Counted from the first letter of the stretch, positions 42,916 through 51,209 are shown. The stretch is DNA of 64,000 nt from Arthrobacter bambusae (GCF_030812595.1 NZ_JAUSSZ010000015.1:1-64000), one strand, 5' to 3'. A program made the numbers and translations. Notes: generated from the letters alone by a model not told the origin.

Positions 42916-43506
42916 TTAGGCGGCTGCGGATGCGACTTCTGGGACGTCGTTCCTGCTAAGAGCCCGAGTCAATGACGAAACACTGACGCTAAGCCGGTCT
43001 GCCGTTTCCTTCAGAGTCTTTCCTTCGTTGCGCAGCTGCCGGGCCGTTTCCAATTTCCCTGGCGTCATCGACCGCGGGCGGCCGCCGAGCCGGCCTCGCG
43101 CTTTAGCTGCGGCCAGCCCAGCTTTCGTTCTTTCCGACAGCCGTGACCGTTCGTATTCCGCGAGGGAAGCGAACATGTCAAAGATGAGCTTGCCGTGGGC
43201 ACTGGTCGTATCAAGCCAGGGTTCAGCCAGGGAGCGGAAGCCTATCCCCAGCTGACCCAGCACGGTGACGATGTCCGCAAGGTCAGAGGTACTACGTCCC
43301 AGCCTGGTCAGGTCCGCGACCAACAGCACATTGCCCGGCTGCAGATAATCCAAGCAGTCCTTCCACCGGGCCCTTGCCTGGGTAGCACCGGACGCGTACT
43401 CCTGAAAGACGCGCACCGCTCCGGCAGCTACCAAGGCGTCCACCTGCGAATCGAGTGATTGACCACGAGTGCTCACCCTCGCGTAGCCAACTATGTTCCT
43501 GGACAC
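42916..43506 (-). CDS. Serine recombinase (resolvase/invertase family)
   Basis: The 196-aa protein has the catalytic Ser12 in GYARVSTRGQ, the LLVADLTRLGRSTSDL helix (about residues 61-76), SAHGKLIFDMFASLAEYERS (about 102-121) and a C-terminal HTH (TLKETADRLSVSVSSLTRAL, about 163-182). Small resolvases cut and rejoin DNA at res sites. No transposase or terminal repeats were seen, so it may resolve plasmid multimers, which fits its place beside ParA. Confidence 0.9.
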   Translation of the reverse strand: MSRNIVGYARVSTRGQSLDSQVDALVAAGAVRVFQEYASGATQARARWKDCLDYLQPGNVLLVADLTRLGRSTSDLADIVTVLGQLGIGFRSLAEPWLDTTSAHGKLIFDMFASLAEYERSRLSERTKAGLAAAKARGRLGGRPRSMTPGKLETARQLRNEGKTLKETADRLSVSVSSLTRALSRNDVPEVASAAA

Positions 43507-43663
43507 GTCAAAAACCCTCCCATTACCCTTTTGACCGATTTTCTTTTCGGCAACCAGTTTTGACTAAGAGTAGGAGTGTTTTTTCGACCTTTTTGGAGGC
43601 TTGCCGACGGTACGTCAGAAACGGTCGTTATTGACCCACCCCTCCGGGTCGTCGTTGGAGTCT
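43507..43663. promoter_or_regulatory. Candidate res site upstream of the recombinase
   Basis: The 157 bp before the recombinase start carry several TCAAAA/TTTTGA and GTCA/TGAC elements, including an inverted pair near 43507-43535 and further copies near 43556 and 43614-43633. Resolvases usually bind three such dyads next to their own gene. Confidence 0.35.
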
Positions 43664-43689
43664 AATAATTACGTCTTGACGTAATTATT
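43664..43689. repeat. Large palindrome overlapping the end of the RHH gene
   Basis: AATAATTACGTC (43664-43675) and GACGTAATTATT (43678-43689) are perfect 12-bp inverted arms separated by TT. The centre ACGTC..GACGT matches the ACGTCATGACGT repeats upstream of parA. Confidence 0.8.
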
Positions 43690-44008
43690 TTTTGAGCCGA
43701 TCCCTGACTGCTTCGTCTAAGAAGTCGATGATCGACAGTCCGTGCTCAGCCACATAGTCATCCATCTCGTCTCGAAGTTCGATTTCTATCTTTGAGGAGA
43801 ACGGCTCCATCCGCCGCTTGCTCCGAGGGCGCCCCGGTCCCGGCCGCCTGTTTGAGGTTGACCGAGTAGCATCGCCTAGCGGTTCCCTAGGCTGAGCACG
43901 TAGAGGTTCCGTAGAAGGCGCTTGTTTGCTGTCGCTTCGCGAAGTTAAAACATCGACTACGTCCGCAGCGGGGGCCTTGCGGATTGCTGATTTTCTCTCT
44001 ACTGGCAT
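43685..44008 (-). CDS. Ribbon-helix-helix partner of ParA (centromere-binding)
   Basis: The 107-aa protein has a disordered basic N-terminal 60 residues (RRPGPGRPRSKRR) and a C-terminal ribbon-helix-helix (FSSKIEIELRDEMDDYVAEHG, SIIDFLDEAVRDRL). It starts 1 nt inside the parA stop. Such proteins bind centromere repeats and activate ParA. The palindromes on both sides of the parA pair are its likely sites. Confidence 0.75.
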   Translation of the reverse strand: MPVERKSAIRKAPAADVVDVLTSRSDSKQAPSTEPLRAQPREPLGDATRSTSNRRPGPGRPRSKRRMEPFSSKIEIELRDEMDDYVAEHGLSIIDFLDEAVRDRLKK

Positions 44009-44778
44009 CAGTTGACTCCATCGATGTAGCGAGCATGCTCGACAAACTTTTCGGTCATGATTACAGCTCCCCTGCTGTTGAGCTTTGTAAGAGGCGCCCT
44101 GGAGCTAACAGAATCCTGCATTGCGGTCCTGAGCGGAAGGTGCGGACTCCTTACGTTTGGGCCATAGGCAGCCTCCAGTTCGCCAATTTGGAAGGCATGC
44201 TCGCCCGTGAGAGGCGAACTGGTCTTGTTGATGATAATTCCCAAGAACTCGAGTGCCGGGTTCAGGTGCGGTAGCGACTGCACCTTCTTTACTGTCTCCA
44301 GAAATTCGGTGACACCTTTAACGGAGAAGGCCGCAGGCTCCGTTATGGCTAGCACTCGATCAGCCCAGATAAGACCATTGAGCGTAAGACGACCCAGCGC
44401 CGGAGGCAGATCTATAAGAATGTGGTCGTATGCCGCCAATTCCTCCGCACCCCATGCGGCAGTTTTCAACCGCAACTCGGGAGTCATGATGCTTTCCGAC
44501 TCCAGCCGCGCGAGCGATTCTGAACTAGGGATCAAATCAATACCAGGCCAAGAGGTCTCGGTGATGGCCTCACCCAGAGTGCCGGCCTCTCCCCCGTACA
44601 ACACGTCGAAAATGTCGAACTCGCCAGTGCCTTCAAGTGCTTCGGTGACGTTGGCTTGAGGATCCAAGTCAATTATCAGCACCCTCTTTCCAATCAACTT
44701 CAGACCAGTGGCAAGACCGAGTGTCACAGAGGTTTTACCTACTCCGCCCTTTCGGTTCCCTATCGCAGTTACTTTCAC
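44008..44778 (-). CDS. parA: ParA-type partition ATPase
   Basis: The 256-aa protein starts at GTG 44778 with AGGGGA upstream. It has the deviant Walker A NRKGGVGKTSVTLGLA (about residues 7-22, with the signature lysine in KGGVGKT), the LIIDLDPQANVTEAL strand (about 38-52) and HILIDLPPALGRLTLNGL (about 118-135). It drives plasmid partition together with the RHH protein. Confidence 0.92.
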   Translation of the reverse strand: MKVTAIGNRKGGVGKTSVTLGLATGLKLIGKRVLIIDLDPQANVTEALEGTGEFDIFDVLYGGEAGTLGEAITETSWPGIDLIPSSESLARLESESIMTPELRLKTAAWGAEELAAYDHILIDLPPALGRLTLNGLIWADRVLAITEPAAFSVKGVTEFLETVKKVQSLPHLNPALEFLGIIINKTSSPLTGEHAFQIGELEAAYGPNVRSPHLPLRTAMQDSVSSRAPLTKLNSRGAVIMTEKFVEHARYIDGVN

Positions 44779-44841
44779 AAGTCCCCTCAATCGCAATTAA
44801 TAAATCTAGCCGTCTGTCAATCCGTCAATCCATCTATCTTT

Positions 44842-44853
44842 ACGTCATGACGT
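44842..44853. repeat. Palindrome copy 1
   Basis: ACGTCATGACGT, a perfect 12-bp palindrome, preceded by CCATCTATCTTT and followed by ATTTATTT. Confidence 0.85.
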
Positions 44854-44938
44854 ATTTATTTAGATAGGCTCCGCTTCCGCGGCGCGTGGTGCACTGAGCC
44901 CGCGCAGCTTCCGTCTATCAATCTATCCGTCTATCTTT

Positions 44939-44950
44939 ACGTCATGACGT
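44939..44950. repeat. Palindrome copy 2
   Basis: ACGTCATGACGT, identical to copy 1, preceded by CCGTCTATCTTT and followed by ATTTATCT; 97 bp from copy 1. Confidence 0.85.
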
Positions 44951-45108
44951 ATTTATCTCGGCGAGTCGCTCAATGGAGTGCTGAAGCGGCCCGCGCACGA
45001 TGGGGGAGGGGGCATCCCTCCCCTCCCCTTTAGAGCGACCGGAAATCTATCTCCCCTCCACTTTGGAGCACTCCCGCCTTGAAGCAATACATCTATCCAT
45101 CTATCTGT

Positions 45109-45120
45109 CCGTCATGACAT
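45109..45120. repeat. Palindrome copy 3 (diverged)
   Basis: CCGTCATGACAT keeps the CGTCATGAC core, preceded by CCATCTATCTGT and followed by ATTTATTT. It lies 170 bp from copy 2. Confidence 0.75.
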
Positions 45121-45491
45121 ATTTATTTCAGCGTTTACGACCCATGGAAAGCTGAAGTGCCCTGTAATACGCCTGGATCTGTGCGTATCGCTAGCGACAA
45201 GAAAACTGGGAGTAGACCACCCCAGTCTGACTGGCGCATAGACCAAAAGGCGTTAGCTGCATGCAATCATCTCCATCCCGGTCGGAGCGGCTATCGCTTG
45301 GGCGACCGATCGTCTCTACACTTGTCCGCCAGCGCGCCCAAAATAAATACGTCAAGATTGATTCTCTTGCTCCACCTGACGTTTAGCGGCCGGCTACGAG
45401 CGGGGGAAGTCTTAGCCGACTGTCCATAAAGGCCGAGTGCGCGGCCGATGGCCGCCAATATTGTGCCTGTTCGAGATCGTAGAGATACGTC

Positions 45492-47336
45492 TCAAGCCGC
45501 ATGCCAAATTGCGGCATCATCCGGCGGTAGCCAATACTCGTCTCGTTCTGCGTCAAACACAACATTCTCTTCGACTTGAGGGGCCAGGAACCGGTCTAGG
45601 TAGGCGTGCCAAACAGCACGATCATGTCGGTTACGGCTGATCTGTTCGAGGTAGTCGTCCATGACGCCGAGTCGTGAGGCAATCATTCGGAGGTTGACTG
45701 TGGTGGTCCTCCACGTATGGCCCTGGCGCTGGATCATACCCAGAGTTTCCATCTCTGACAGCGCGGCCGAGCATGCATTCCTGCTGACACCAGTAGCCCG
45801 CACGAGGTCTGCGGTAGTGGGGGAGTGGCGGCTACGTTCGATTGCCTCATACACCAGTGCTGTGGCATCGCTTAGTGCCCGGAATACCGGCCGGACGGCG
45901 TGAATTCTACCCTTCCGCCATGTCAGTTCTCGGGCCAGTTGCTTGTACTGTTCCGGTAGTTGGATGAGGTACACGTCCGCGGCTTTGTAGCGGGCGTCCG
46001 CGATTTTTGTCAGGATCCCATCGGAGGCACTGACAAGGATCGGCAGGAGCCGCGCGATAGTGACGTGATGTTTTCCCATTGCGGCTGCCAGGGTACGACA
46101 ACCGACGTCAAGGACGTCCGTTTCCTTGGCCCTCATGTAGCCCAATAGACCGCGAATCAGCAAGCGCAGGCTAATGCCTTGGCGGCCCTTAGCCTGCAGC
46201 CGGTGGTCAAGCACGGCGTAGAGGATATTTTCCAGATCGTTCACGAGCTGGTGAAGGCCGGCACTACTGAGTTTCCCCGCCCCCCCTGTGGTTAAAGTTT
46301 GGCTTGTGTTGTTAATATGGGCACTCTTTTCCCCGTGTTTCCTGGGGCGTGGTCTCTGCGGTGCTTGTGTGAAAGTAAACGCTTGGACTTTGGTCCACTC
46401 GTAGGGCAGGAGCCGCGCCCGGCGTTCCGGGGTTCCATAGAGGGCTGCCAGACCCGGGAACTGGCCGTGGAGCTCGTTCGCAACCTGGTTTAGGGACCAG
46501 CCGCAGGCGCTGAAGTGACCCAGCACGGCCATTCGAGCCTCGGACGGGCTCTTATACCGGGCCGTGTCATATAGCCCGGTACGGGCAACCCTGCGCAGAG
46601 GGGCCTCACTCCCCGAGGTCAAGGAGAGGTGCGGCAGTGTGCCAGTGCGCTGCGCGGCGACTGCCTTGACTGCCCGGGCATTGAGGGCTCGTTTCCGGGC
46701 CAGTTCCGGCGCCAAAGCAGCACGAAGCTTGAGCAGAGCGGCGACCGGGTTGCGGCGGCGCATGATGTCGTACGCCTTGGATAGAGGAGTGATCAGGGTT
46801 TGGTGACCACCAGACTTGTGCACCGACCCGGGAACACGGATACACCCATCCGTAGTGTTCTGGTGCGGACTAGGGTCAAGACTCATCGCCATCAACGCCA
46901 GTGCTTCCACCAGCTCCCTGGCTTCGGCCGCGTCCATCCGCTCCGCAAGGGGGATGTAGAGGTGTCGGCCGCCGCTTGGGGAGGAGTCTTCAACGAACGC
47001 CAGGCCGCAGGCCTGCAGGAGGTGCCGCAGCTTGGCCGCATCGGCGTCGACAACTTCTTTGAGCGCTTTAGAGGTGTCAAGGTCCAGACAGAGCGTTGCA
47101 ACGTTGCCGTCCGAGCCATGAATCATGACTGCAGCGGGGGCTTTCGGCAGTGACCGGGTAATCTCTGGCGGGTTCGTTGGGCGTGGGTACTGGAACCTGG
47201 AACCGATCCAGCGACCGGTCCTGTAGGTAGATTGGCCGGCGATCAATGGAGCAAGCGCCCAAGCTTCAACCGGCGCCGGTTGTGGTGTATCTTTCGGTCG
47301 CGTCGTTGTTGACGCAGGTGGGTAGGGCTGTACCAT
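45492..47336 (-). CDS. Plasmid replication initiator with primase-polymerase domain
   Basis: The 614-aa protein has archaeo-eukaryotic primase-like motifs: Asp85 and Asp87 in TLCLDLDTSKAL, His125 in SPSGGRHLYIPL and Arg167 in DGCIRVPGSVHKSGG. The C-terminal third has a winged-helix (HSPTTADLVRATGVSRNACS, about residues 515-534) for origin binding. Such proteins start replication and make primers. It is the only replication gene in the window and lies beside parA and the repeats. The ATG 47336 has GGAGAGGAG about 12 nt upstream. Confidence 0.8.
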   Translation of the reverse strand: MVQPYPPASTTTRPKDTPQPAPVEAWALAPLIAGQSTYRTGRWIGSRFQYPRPTNPPEITRSLPKAPAAVMIHGSDGNVATLCLDLDTSKALKEVVDADAAKLRHLLQACGLAFVEDSSPSGGRHLYIPLAERMDAAEARELVEALALMAMSLDPSPHQNTTDGCIRVPGSVHKSGGHQTLITPLSKAYDIMRRRNPVAALLKLRAALAPELARKRALNARAVKAVAAQRTGTLPHLSLTSGSEAPLRRVARTGLYDTARYKSPSEARMAVLGHFSACGWSLNQVANELHGQFPGLAALYGTPERRARLLPYEWTKVQAFTFTQAPQRPRPRKHGEKSAHINNTSQTLTTGGAGKLSSAGLHQLVNDLENILYAVLDHRLQAKGRQGISLRLLIRGLLGYMRAKETDVLDVGCRTLAAAMGKHHVTIARLLPILVSASDGILTKIADARYKAADVYLIQLPEQYKQLARELTWRKGRIHAVRPVFRALSDATALVYEAIERSRHSPTTADLVRATGVSRNACSAALSEMETLGMIQRQGHTWRTTTVNLRMIASRLGVMDDYLEQISRNRHDRAVWHAYLDRFLAPQVEENVVFDAERDEYWLPPDDAAIWHAA

Positions 47337-47374
47337 AGACAGCAGTTACTCCTCTCCGGAGGGTACGAAAAATC

Positions 47375-47390
47375 CACCCACCAGGGTGGG
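47375..47390 (-). terminator. Terminator upstream of rep on the minus strand
   Basis: CCACCC (47375-47380), ACCA, GGGTGG (47385-47390). On the minus strand the stem is followed by ATTTTTCG. Confidence 0.6.
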
Positions 47391-47447
47391 TGTTGAAAAG
47401 TTCAGATCGTGTCCCGCCAAGAACGAGATCTGAACGGCTTACTTAAC

Positions 47448-47472
47448 GAAGGCCCGCCATGTGCGGGCCTTC
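47448..47472 (-). terminator. Terminator of the reductase/PAS operon
   Basis: GAAGGCCCGC (47448-47457), loop CATGT, GCGGGCCTTC (47463-47472). It begins 5 bp past the stop of the 47478 gene on the minus strand. Confidence 0.75.
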
Positions 47473-47477
47473 AGTTC

Positions 47478-47720
47478 TTAACTGGCCTTTGCGATAGGCA
47501 AGGCCTCCTGTAGAAGTTCGTCAAGATCCACGGTGTCCAGCCACTCAAGAAACACGTTGGTCACGTACGGACCAGGCTTCTGCCCGAACAGCGCAGCGAG
47601 CTGCCGGAGCTTGTTAGCCTTCTCTGGATCTTCAATCTGGAGGGCAACAGTCCATGGCTTCGAACTCACCTGAGACTGTGGCACCACTGGGCGCGTCGGC
47701 TTGGGCAGGTTAGGGACCAT
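47478..47720 (-). CDS. Hypothetical protein, 80 aa, possible DNA-binding
   Basis: The frame is open up to a TTG at 47816, but ATG 47720 is preferred because the stretch upstream (about 47721-47770) is A/T-rich and looks like a promoter. The product has a beta-strand (KPWTVALQIED) followed by helices (PEKANKLRQLAALFG and PYVTNVFLEWLDTVDL), which recalls ribbon-helix-helix proteins. Function unknown. Confidence 0.5.
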   Translation of the reverse strand: MVPNLPKPTRPVVPQSQVSSKPWTVALQIEDPEKANKLRQLAALFGQKPGPYVTNVFLEWLDTVDLDELLQEALPIAKAS

Positions 47721-47822
47721 AGTGTGATTCTTGCGGTTAAAAAATAAATTAAGTGGGAGGCGCCGTCTCGGCGTGTCGCCGGGCTGCGTAATTAGCTCCG
47801 CTGTTGTGGTGGACAACCGGGT

Positions 47823-48590
47823 TCACATCCCCATGACGTGATAGCCGCCATCAACGTGCAGTATCTCGCCCGTGGTGGCCGGAAACCAGTCGGACAAGAG
47901 TGCTACGACTGCCTTTGCCACAGGTTCGAGGTTGGTCCTGTCCCACCCTAAGGGGGCGCGTCCCTCCCAGACTCCATCCGTGCTCTCGATGCCATCTATG
48001 GCTGCCACTGTGAAGTTGTCCAGGGGGCCGCACGCCACCAGGTTTGTTCGGATTTTTCGTTTGCCTAGGTGGTAGGCGAGGTAGCGGTTGGTTGCTTCGT
48101 ATGTAGCTTTCGCAACTCCTGCCCAGCCGTAGATTGGCCACACCGGCGTTCCGTCGAGGGTGACGCCTACGATGCTGGCTTTGTCGTTGAGGACGGGGAG
48201 GCAGGCTTTGGCTACCGCCTGGAGCGACGCTCCAGAGATCTGAAGGCTTGTGGAGAGGTCGTCCCAGTCGGCCGTCATGAATCCTGGGCCGACTGCTTCC
48301 GGTTTGCTGGCGGAGATGCAGTGGATGACGCCGTCCAGGCTGTTTGTATGTTCAAGGATTCGGCTGCTTAGCGAGTCCAAATCGTCTTGTCTTGTGGCGT
48401 CTAGTTCGAGGACTGGACCGGGGGAGGGGAGGCGTTGAACTATCTTCTGTGTGATCTTGGATCGGCGGCCGAAGCCCGTGAAAATGAGGGAGGCTCCTTC
48501 TTGTTGGGCAAGTTCGGCCGCGGCGTACGCGATGCTCCGCTCGGTGAAAATTCCGGTGACGAGGATGGTTTTCCCATCGAGAATTCCCAT
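47823..48590 (-). CDS. fabI: Enoyl-ACP reductase, InhA/FabI-like
   Basis: The 255-aa short-chain reductase matches InhA/FabI over its length: the NADH-binding TGIFTERSIAYAAAELAQ (about residues 12-29), LELDATRQDDL, DGVIHCISASK (about 86-96), the catalytic pair Tyr154-(X6)-Lys161 in WPIYGWAGVAK, and the C-terminal PVAKAVVALLSDWFPATTGEILHVDGG. The substrate loop after NLVACGPLDN is shorter than in Mycobacterium InhA. It reduces the double bond in the last step of fatty acid elongation. Being on a plasmid is unusual; it begins directly after the PAS-like gene stops. Confidence 0.9.
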   Translation of the reverse strand: MGILDGKTILVTGIFTERSIAYAAAELAQQEGASLIFTGFGRRSKITQKIVQRLPSPGPVLELDATRQDDLDSLSSRILEHTNSLDGVIHCISASKPEAVGPGFMTADWDDLSTSLQISGASLQAVAKACLPVLNDKASIVGVTLDGTPVWPIYGWAGVAKATYEATNRYLAYHLGKRKIRTNLVACGPLDNFTVAAIDGIESTDGVWEGRAPLGWDRTNLEPVAKAVVALLSDWFPATTGEILHVDGGYHVMGM

Positions 48591-49685
48591 TTACGCTCCT
48601 GTTCCTACCGGCACGAGGCTCAGCATGAGGTATCGGCTTAGATCTTCGTCAGCGCTTATTGGTGCGACAGCAACAGCGAACTCCTGCCATGCTTCAGCGG
48701 TGGTTCTGAGCCGAACATTAGTGGATGCCTCCGGCCCTATGTGTCCGGCAGCTGCCGCTGCCAGATGGCGCTCGAACATGAACTTGTCCTCGGGGTGGGC
48801 TAAAGCCGCCACATTGCCTTCAAAATCTGGTTGAAGTCCAAAGTGGGACCACTTGCTTGAAGTCCTGAAAGTAACTTCCTGTTGCAAGTCAATTGCGGCA
48901 AAGGCCCTGTCAGCAGCAAGCGCGAAAAGGGCTTCGGCTACAAGGCCGGCCGAGACGGGGGAAAGCCCAGGCGTGACAACTTTGGTAGGGGAATCCACCT
49001 CGCGGCTAAATCCCCGAAGCATGATCGCTTCGGGGTAATCGGGATCGTCATAGGCTCTGGCGGACATTGCGATCTGCTTTTTCCCGGGGTTTGCACTTCC
49101 GTAGCCGTAGACGATCTCGTAGGAGAGCAGGTGTCGGCTGCGGTTGTTGACTGAGATGCCGCTGTCGATGACCAGTTTGATGGTGTCTCTGTCTTTTGTG
49201 GAGATGAGCTTTGCCAGCCATTCGCCGGCTGGCCCACGCTTGCTCTCGACGGTGGCTGGATCGATTCCGTAGATCTCGAAGAGGTTGGAGTCCCATAGTG
49301 AGGAGTCATCGCCAACATTCTTGCCGGTCTGCTTGTGGACGCGCCATTGCCAAGTGCCCAGGAGGGGGGCTTCCGGGACAGGACGGCCCGGGTGTTCGAA
49401 GATCCCGTAGGCACCGACGATGCGATTGCCGTCGGGGGAGACGATCGGGTGAGCGATAACGGCATATTCAGAAGCACCGTACCGGACGATGCCATCAAAG
49501 GCCTCCCCGGATGTGAGTGCCGTCCTGAGCTTTTCGAGCAGTACGGTTCTGGTACGTTCGTCCAGCCAGTTCCTCGGGCTGATTCCAGGGTGATTCTCAC
49601 CGCCCACGGCCAGCAGAGAAACTCCGTCTGGCGTTGTGTCCAGGACGATCCAGCGTCCCTTTGCATCGATGCCTTGTTTAGACAC
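48591..49685 (-). CDS. PAS/GAF-like sensor protein
   Basis: The 364-aa protein has at least two PAS-like units. The clearest (about residues 108-235) runs WQWRVHKQTGKNVGD...LFEIYGIDPATVES...LLSYEIVYGY...MLRGFSREV. An N-terminal unit (about 10-95) and a C-terminal unit (about 250-360) are less clear. Similar proteins occur on actinobacterial plasmids and are named DUF5593/DUF5628 or GAF. No kinase or DNA-binding domain is seen, so it should bind a small molecule or a partner. It starts 8 nt inside the winged-helix gene and touches fabI. Confidence 0.65.
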   Translation of the reverse strand: MSKQGIDAKGRWIVLDTTPDGVSLLAVGGENHPGISPRNWLDERTRTVLLEKLRTALTSGEAFDGIVRYGASEYAVIAHPIVSPDGNRIVGAYGIFEHPGRPVPEAPLLGTWQWRVHKQTGKNVGDDSSLWDSNLFEIYGIDPATVESKRGPAGEWLAKLISTKDRDTIKLVIDSGISVNNRSRHLLSYEIVYGYGSANPGKKQIAMSARAYDDPDYPEAIMLRGFSREVDSPTKVVTPGLSPVSAGLVAEALFALAADRAFAAIDLQQEVTFRTSSKWSHFGLQPDFEGNVAALAHPEDKFMFERHLAAAAAGHIGPEASTNVRLRTTAEAWQEFAVAVAPISADEDLSRYLMLSLVPVGTGA

Positions 49686-49977
49686 GGGCAGCCTTTCGTT
49701 CTTGACGGCATGGGACCGGGGTAGCTGGAGGGCTCAGTGGAACGCCGAAGAATGAACTCAGTTGGACACCAAGGTGTACCTGTCCGTCAACGGTCTTTAC
49801 GATCCCGGCTGCCTCCAGCTTGGAAAGTTCGTGAGCAACGACGGAGGGGCAGAGTTCAAGCCCCTCGGCGATTTCCTCTGGTCGCTGCGGAACTTGAAGG
49901 AGGTTCAACGCGCGGAGAATCCGGAGGGAGGGGGTGGAAGCGGCGGCGCATACGGCAGTGAGTGCATTGGGGTGCAT
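49678..49977 (-). CDS. Winged-helix regulator 1 (ArsR-like)
   Basis: The 99-aa product has a winged helix: ALTAVCAAASTPSLRILRAL, RPEEIAEGLELCPSVVAHEL, SKLEAAGIVKTVDGQVHLG. ATG 49977 is chosen; the frame continues upstream but that part is not protein-like and would overlap the fabG promoter. Its end overlaps the PAS-like gene by 8 nt. It resembles regulator 2 (50820-51209) in the STPS...L..L..LGI pattern, so the two may be paralogues. Confidence 0.65.
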   Translation of the reverse strand: MHPNALTAVCAAASTPSLRILRALNLLQVPQRPEEIAEGLELCPSVVAHELSKLEAAGIVKTVDGQVHLGVQLSSFFGVPLSPPATPVPCRQERKAARV

Positions 49978-50118
49978 GACTTTAAGCCCTAACGAATTGA
50001 GGGTTGGAAGCCAGCACACCACTGTCCAGCAGCACACTTGAGGTATGTGAGATATAGGCCTAGAAGCTCTCCGGGCCACTTTGGACCCTACCTGTAGAGT
50101 GCAAAGGTGGGCAAGTTT
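49978..50118. promoter_or_regulatory. Divergent promoter region between regulator 1 and fabG
   Basis: These 141 bp separate the leftward regulator-PAS-fabI operon from the rightward fabG gene and must hold both promoters. A TTGAGG/GATATA-like pair lies near 50037-50063. No clear operator was identified. Confidence 0.45.
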
Positions 50119-50823
50119 ATGGTTGAGTCTCCAGTCGCATTTGTTATCGGAGCAACTCGGGGGATTGGTAAGGCAACTGCCAGCCGTTTTTTGGAAGAGG
50201 GCTACGTTGTGGCTGGCACTCATCGGGGAAGCGGCGTTGGAGACGGTGTCCGCGGAATCGAGTGCGACGTCACGGAAGCTGCGGCAATAAAGGCAGCATT
50301 CAAAGAGGTAGTGGCCACCTTCGGGAGGCTCGACACTGTCGTCTATAACGCGGGCGTGGCTCGTCAAGATCTTCTCATCCGAATGAGGGACGAAGATCTG
50401 AGGCTAGTTATGGAGACGAACCTTTTCGGTGCCTTTACCACCGTCCAGGAATCCCTGAAGTACATGGGCCGTGCTCGAAGTGGATCCATTCTGCTTATTT
50501 CCTCTGAGTCGTCTCGGACAGGCATCCCTGGCTCTGCTCACTACACATCATCGAAGGCTGCTCTCGACGGCCTGGTGCGCTCCGCGATGTGGGAGGCCGG
50601 TCCGCGTGGAATCCGAATAAATGTTGTCGCCCCGGGACCTACGAAGACGGACATGTTGGCTCGAGTCGAAGAGGCTGACTTGGAACGGCTCATTGACAGT
50701 TCACCCTTGAAGCGGATAGCAGAACCTGAAGAAATTGCCGATGCCATTTTCAAGATCAGCACCCTGTCCTACCTGACTGGAGCGCTCATTCCCGTCACTG
50801 GAGGCGAAGGCCTCGGCTACTAG
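50119..50823 (+). CDS. fabG: 3-oxoacyl-ACP reductase, MabA/FabG1-like
   Basis: The 234-aa short-chain reductase has the NADPH-binding GATRGIGKATA (residues 11-21), THRGSG...GIECDVT (about 34-52, a MabA-like pattern), YNAGVA (76-81) and the catalytic Ser129, Tyr142 and Lys146 in ISSESS...HYTSSKAAL. It reduces 3-oxoacyl-ACP. MabA and InhA form one operon in Mycobacterium, but here the two are divergent. ATG 50119 has GGTGGG 8 nt upstream; GTG 50107 is less likely. Related ketoreductases also act in signal-molecule synthesis, so the substrate is open. Confidence 0.88.
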   Translation: MVESPVAFVIGATRGIGKATASRFLEEGYVVAGTHRGSGVGDGVRGIECDVTEAAAIKAAFKEVVATFGRLDTVVYNAGVARQDLLIRMRDEDLRLVMETNLFGAFTTVQESLKYMGRARSGSILLISSESSRTGIPGSAHYTSSKAALDGLVRSAMWEAGPRGIRINVVAPGPTKTDMLARVEEADLERLIDSSPLKRIAEPEEIADAIFKISTLSYLTGALIPVTGGEGLGY

Positions 50824-51209
50824 CCTTCCGAAGGTTCTTGTCCGGGCTGTAGCAGGTCGATACCAAGGAAGTCGTAGAGGGCTTTGGCCATTCGGTTGTA
50901 CCGCTCCTTATTGACTTCCCATCTCGTTGAGCGTCCGACACGCTCGCCCCTCGGCGGGTCGCCAATGAGAATGCCTAGATCTTCAAGCTGATCAAGATTT
51001 CGTCCCACCAGGCTCGTGTCCAGCGACAGTTCCTTGATGAGCGTCGCCCGTAGTGTCGGCCCGTTCGCGTAGAGATAACCTACAATCGCCAAGCGGCTGG
51101 GCGTGCTGATGACCCTCTGGGCCAGCAGGAGATCCTCTGACCAGTTCTCCTCTGGAAGGGCGTATTTAGGCACGGTCCCCATTTTGCCCCCAAGCAGAGC
51201 GATTTTCAT
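50820..51209 (-). CDS. Winged-helix regulator 2
   Basis: The 129-aa protein has an ArsR/MarR-like winged helix: LAQRVISTPSRLAIVGYLYA, LRATLIKELSLDTSLVGRNL, DQLEDLGILIGDPPRGERVG. It is convergent with fabG (stops overlap by 4 nt) and divergent from the transfer operon, so it is well placed to control transfer. ATG 51209 is preferred; GTG 51236 and ATG 51182 are options. Confidence 0.75.
   Translation of the reverse strand: MKIALLGGKMGTVPKYALPEENWSEDLLLAQRVISTPSRLAIVGYLYANGPTLRATLIKELSLDTSLVGRNLDQLEDLGILIGDPPRGERVGRSTRWEVNKERYNRMAKALYDFLGIDLLQPGQEPSEG

Larger units (their letters stand above)
44779..45491. other. Repeat-rich region between parA and rep (centromere or origin)
   Basis: These 713 bp have no convincing gene. 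They hold three copies of a unit made of TCTATC-type short direct repeats followed by an ACGTCATGACGT palindrome and TATTTAT (palindromes at 44842, 44939 and 45109). An inverted half-copy is at about 45341-45358. A G/C-rich tract (44995-45030) lies between the second and third copies. This fits a partition centromere and/or the replication origin. Confidence 0.7.

Noticed and set aside
42859-43660. Tn3-type transposon around the serine recombinase
   Set aside because: No transposase and no 38-bp terminal repeats were found on either side within the window.
44820-45120. Repeated TCTATC units that at first look like a CRISPR array
   Set aside because: Spacing is irregular, units are too short, there are only three clusters, and no cas genes are present. 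They fit partition or origin repeats better.
45157-45429. 90-codon frame on the + strand between parA and rep
   Set aside because: It lies in the repeat-rich region, has no ribosome site and no protein-like composition.
47721-47816. N-terminal extension of the 47478 gene up to TTG 47816
   Set aside because: It crosses an A/T-rich promoter-like stretch, starts with TTG and lacks a ribosome site. It is kept only as a possibility.
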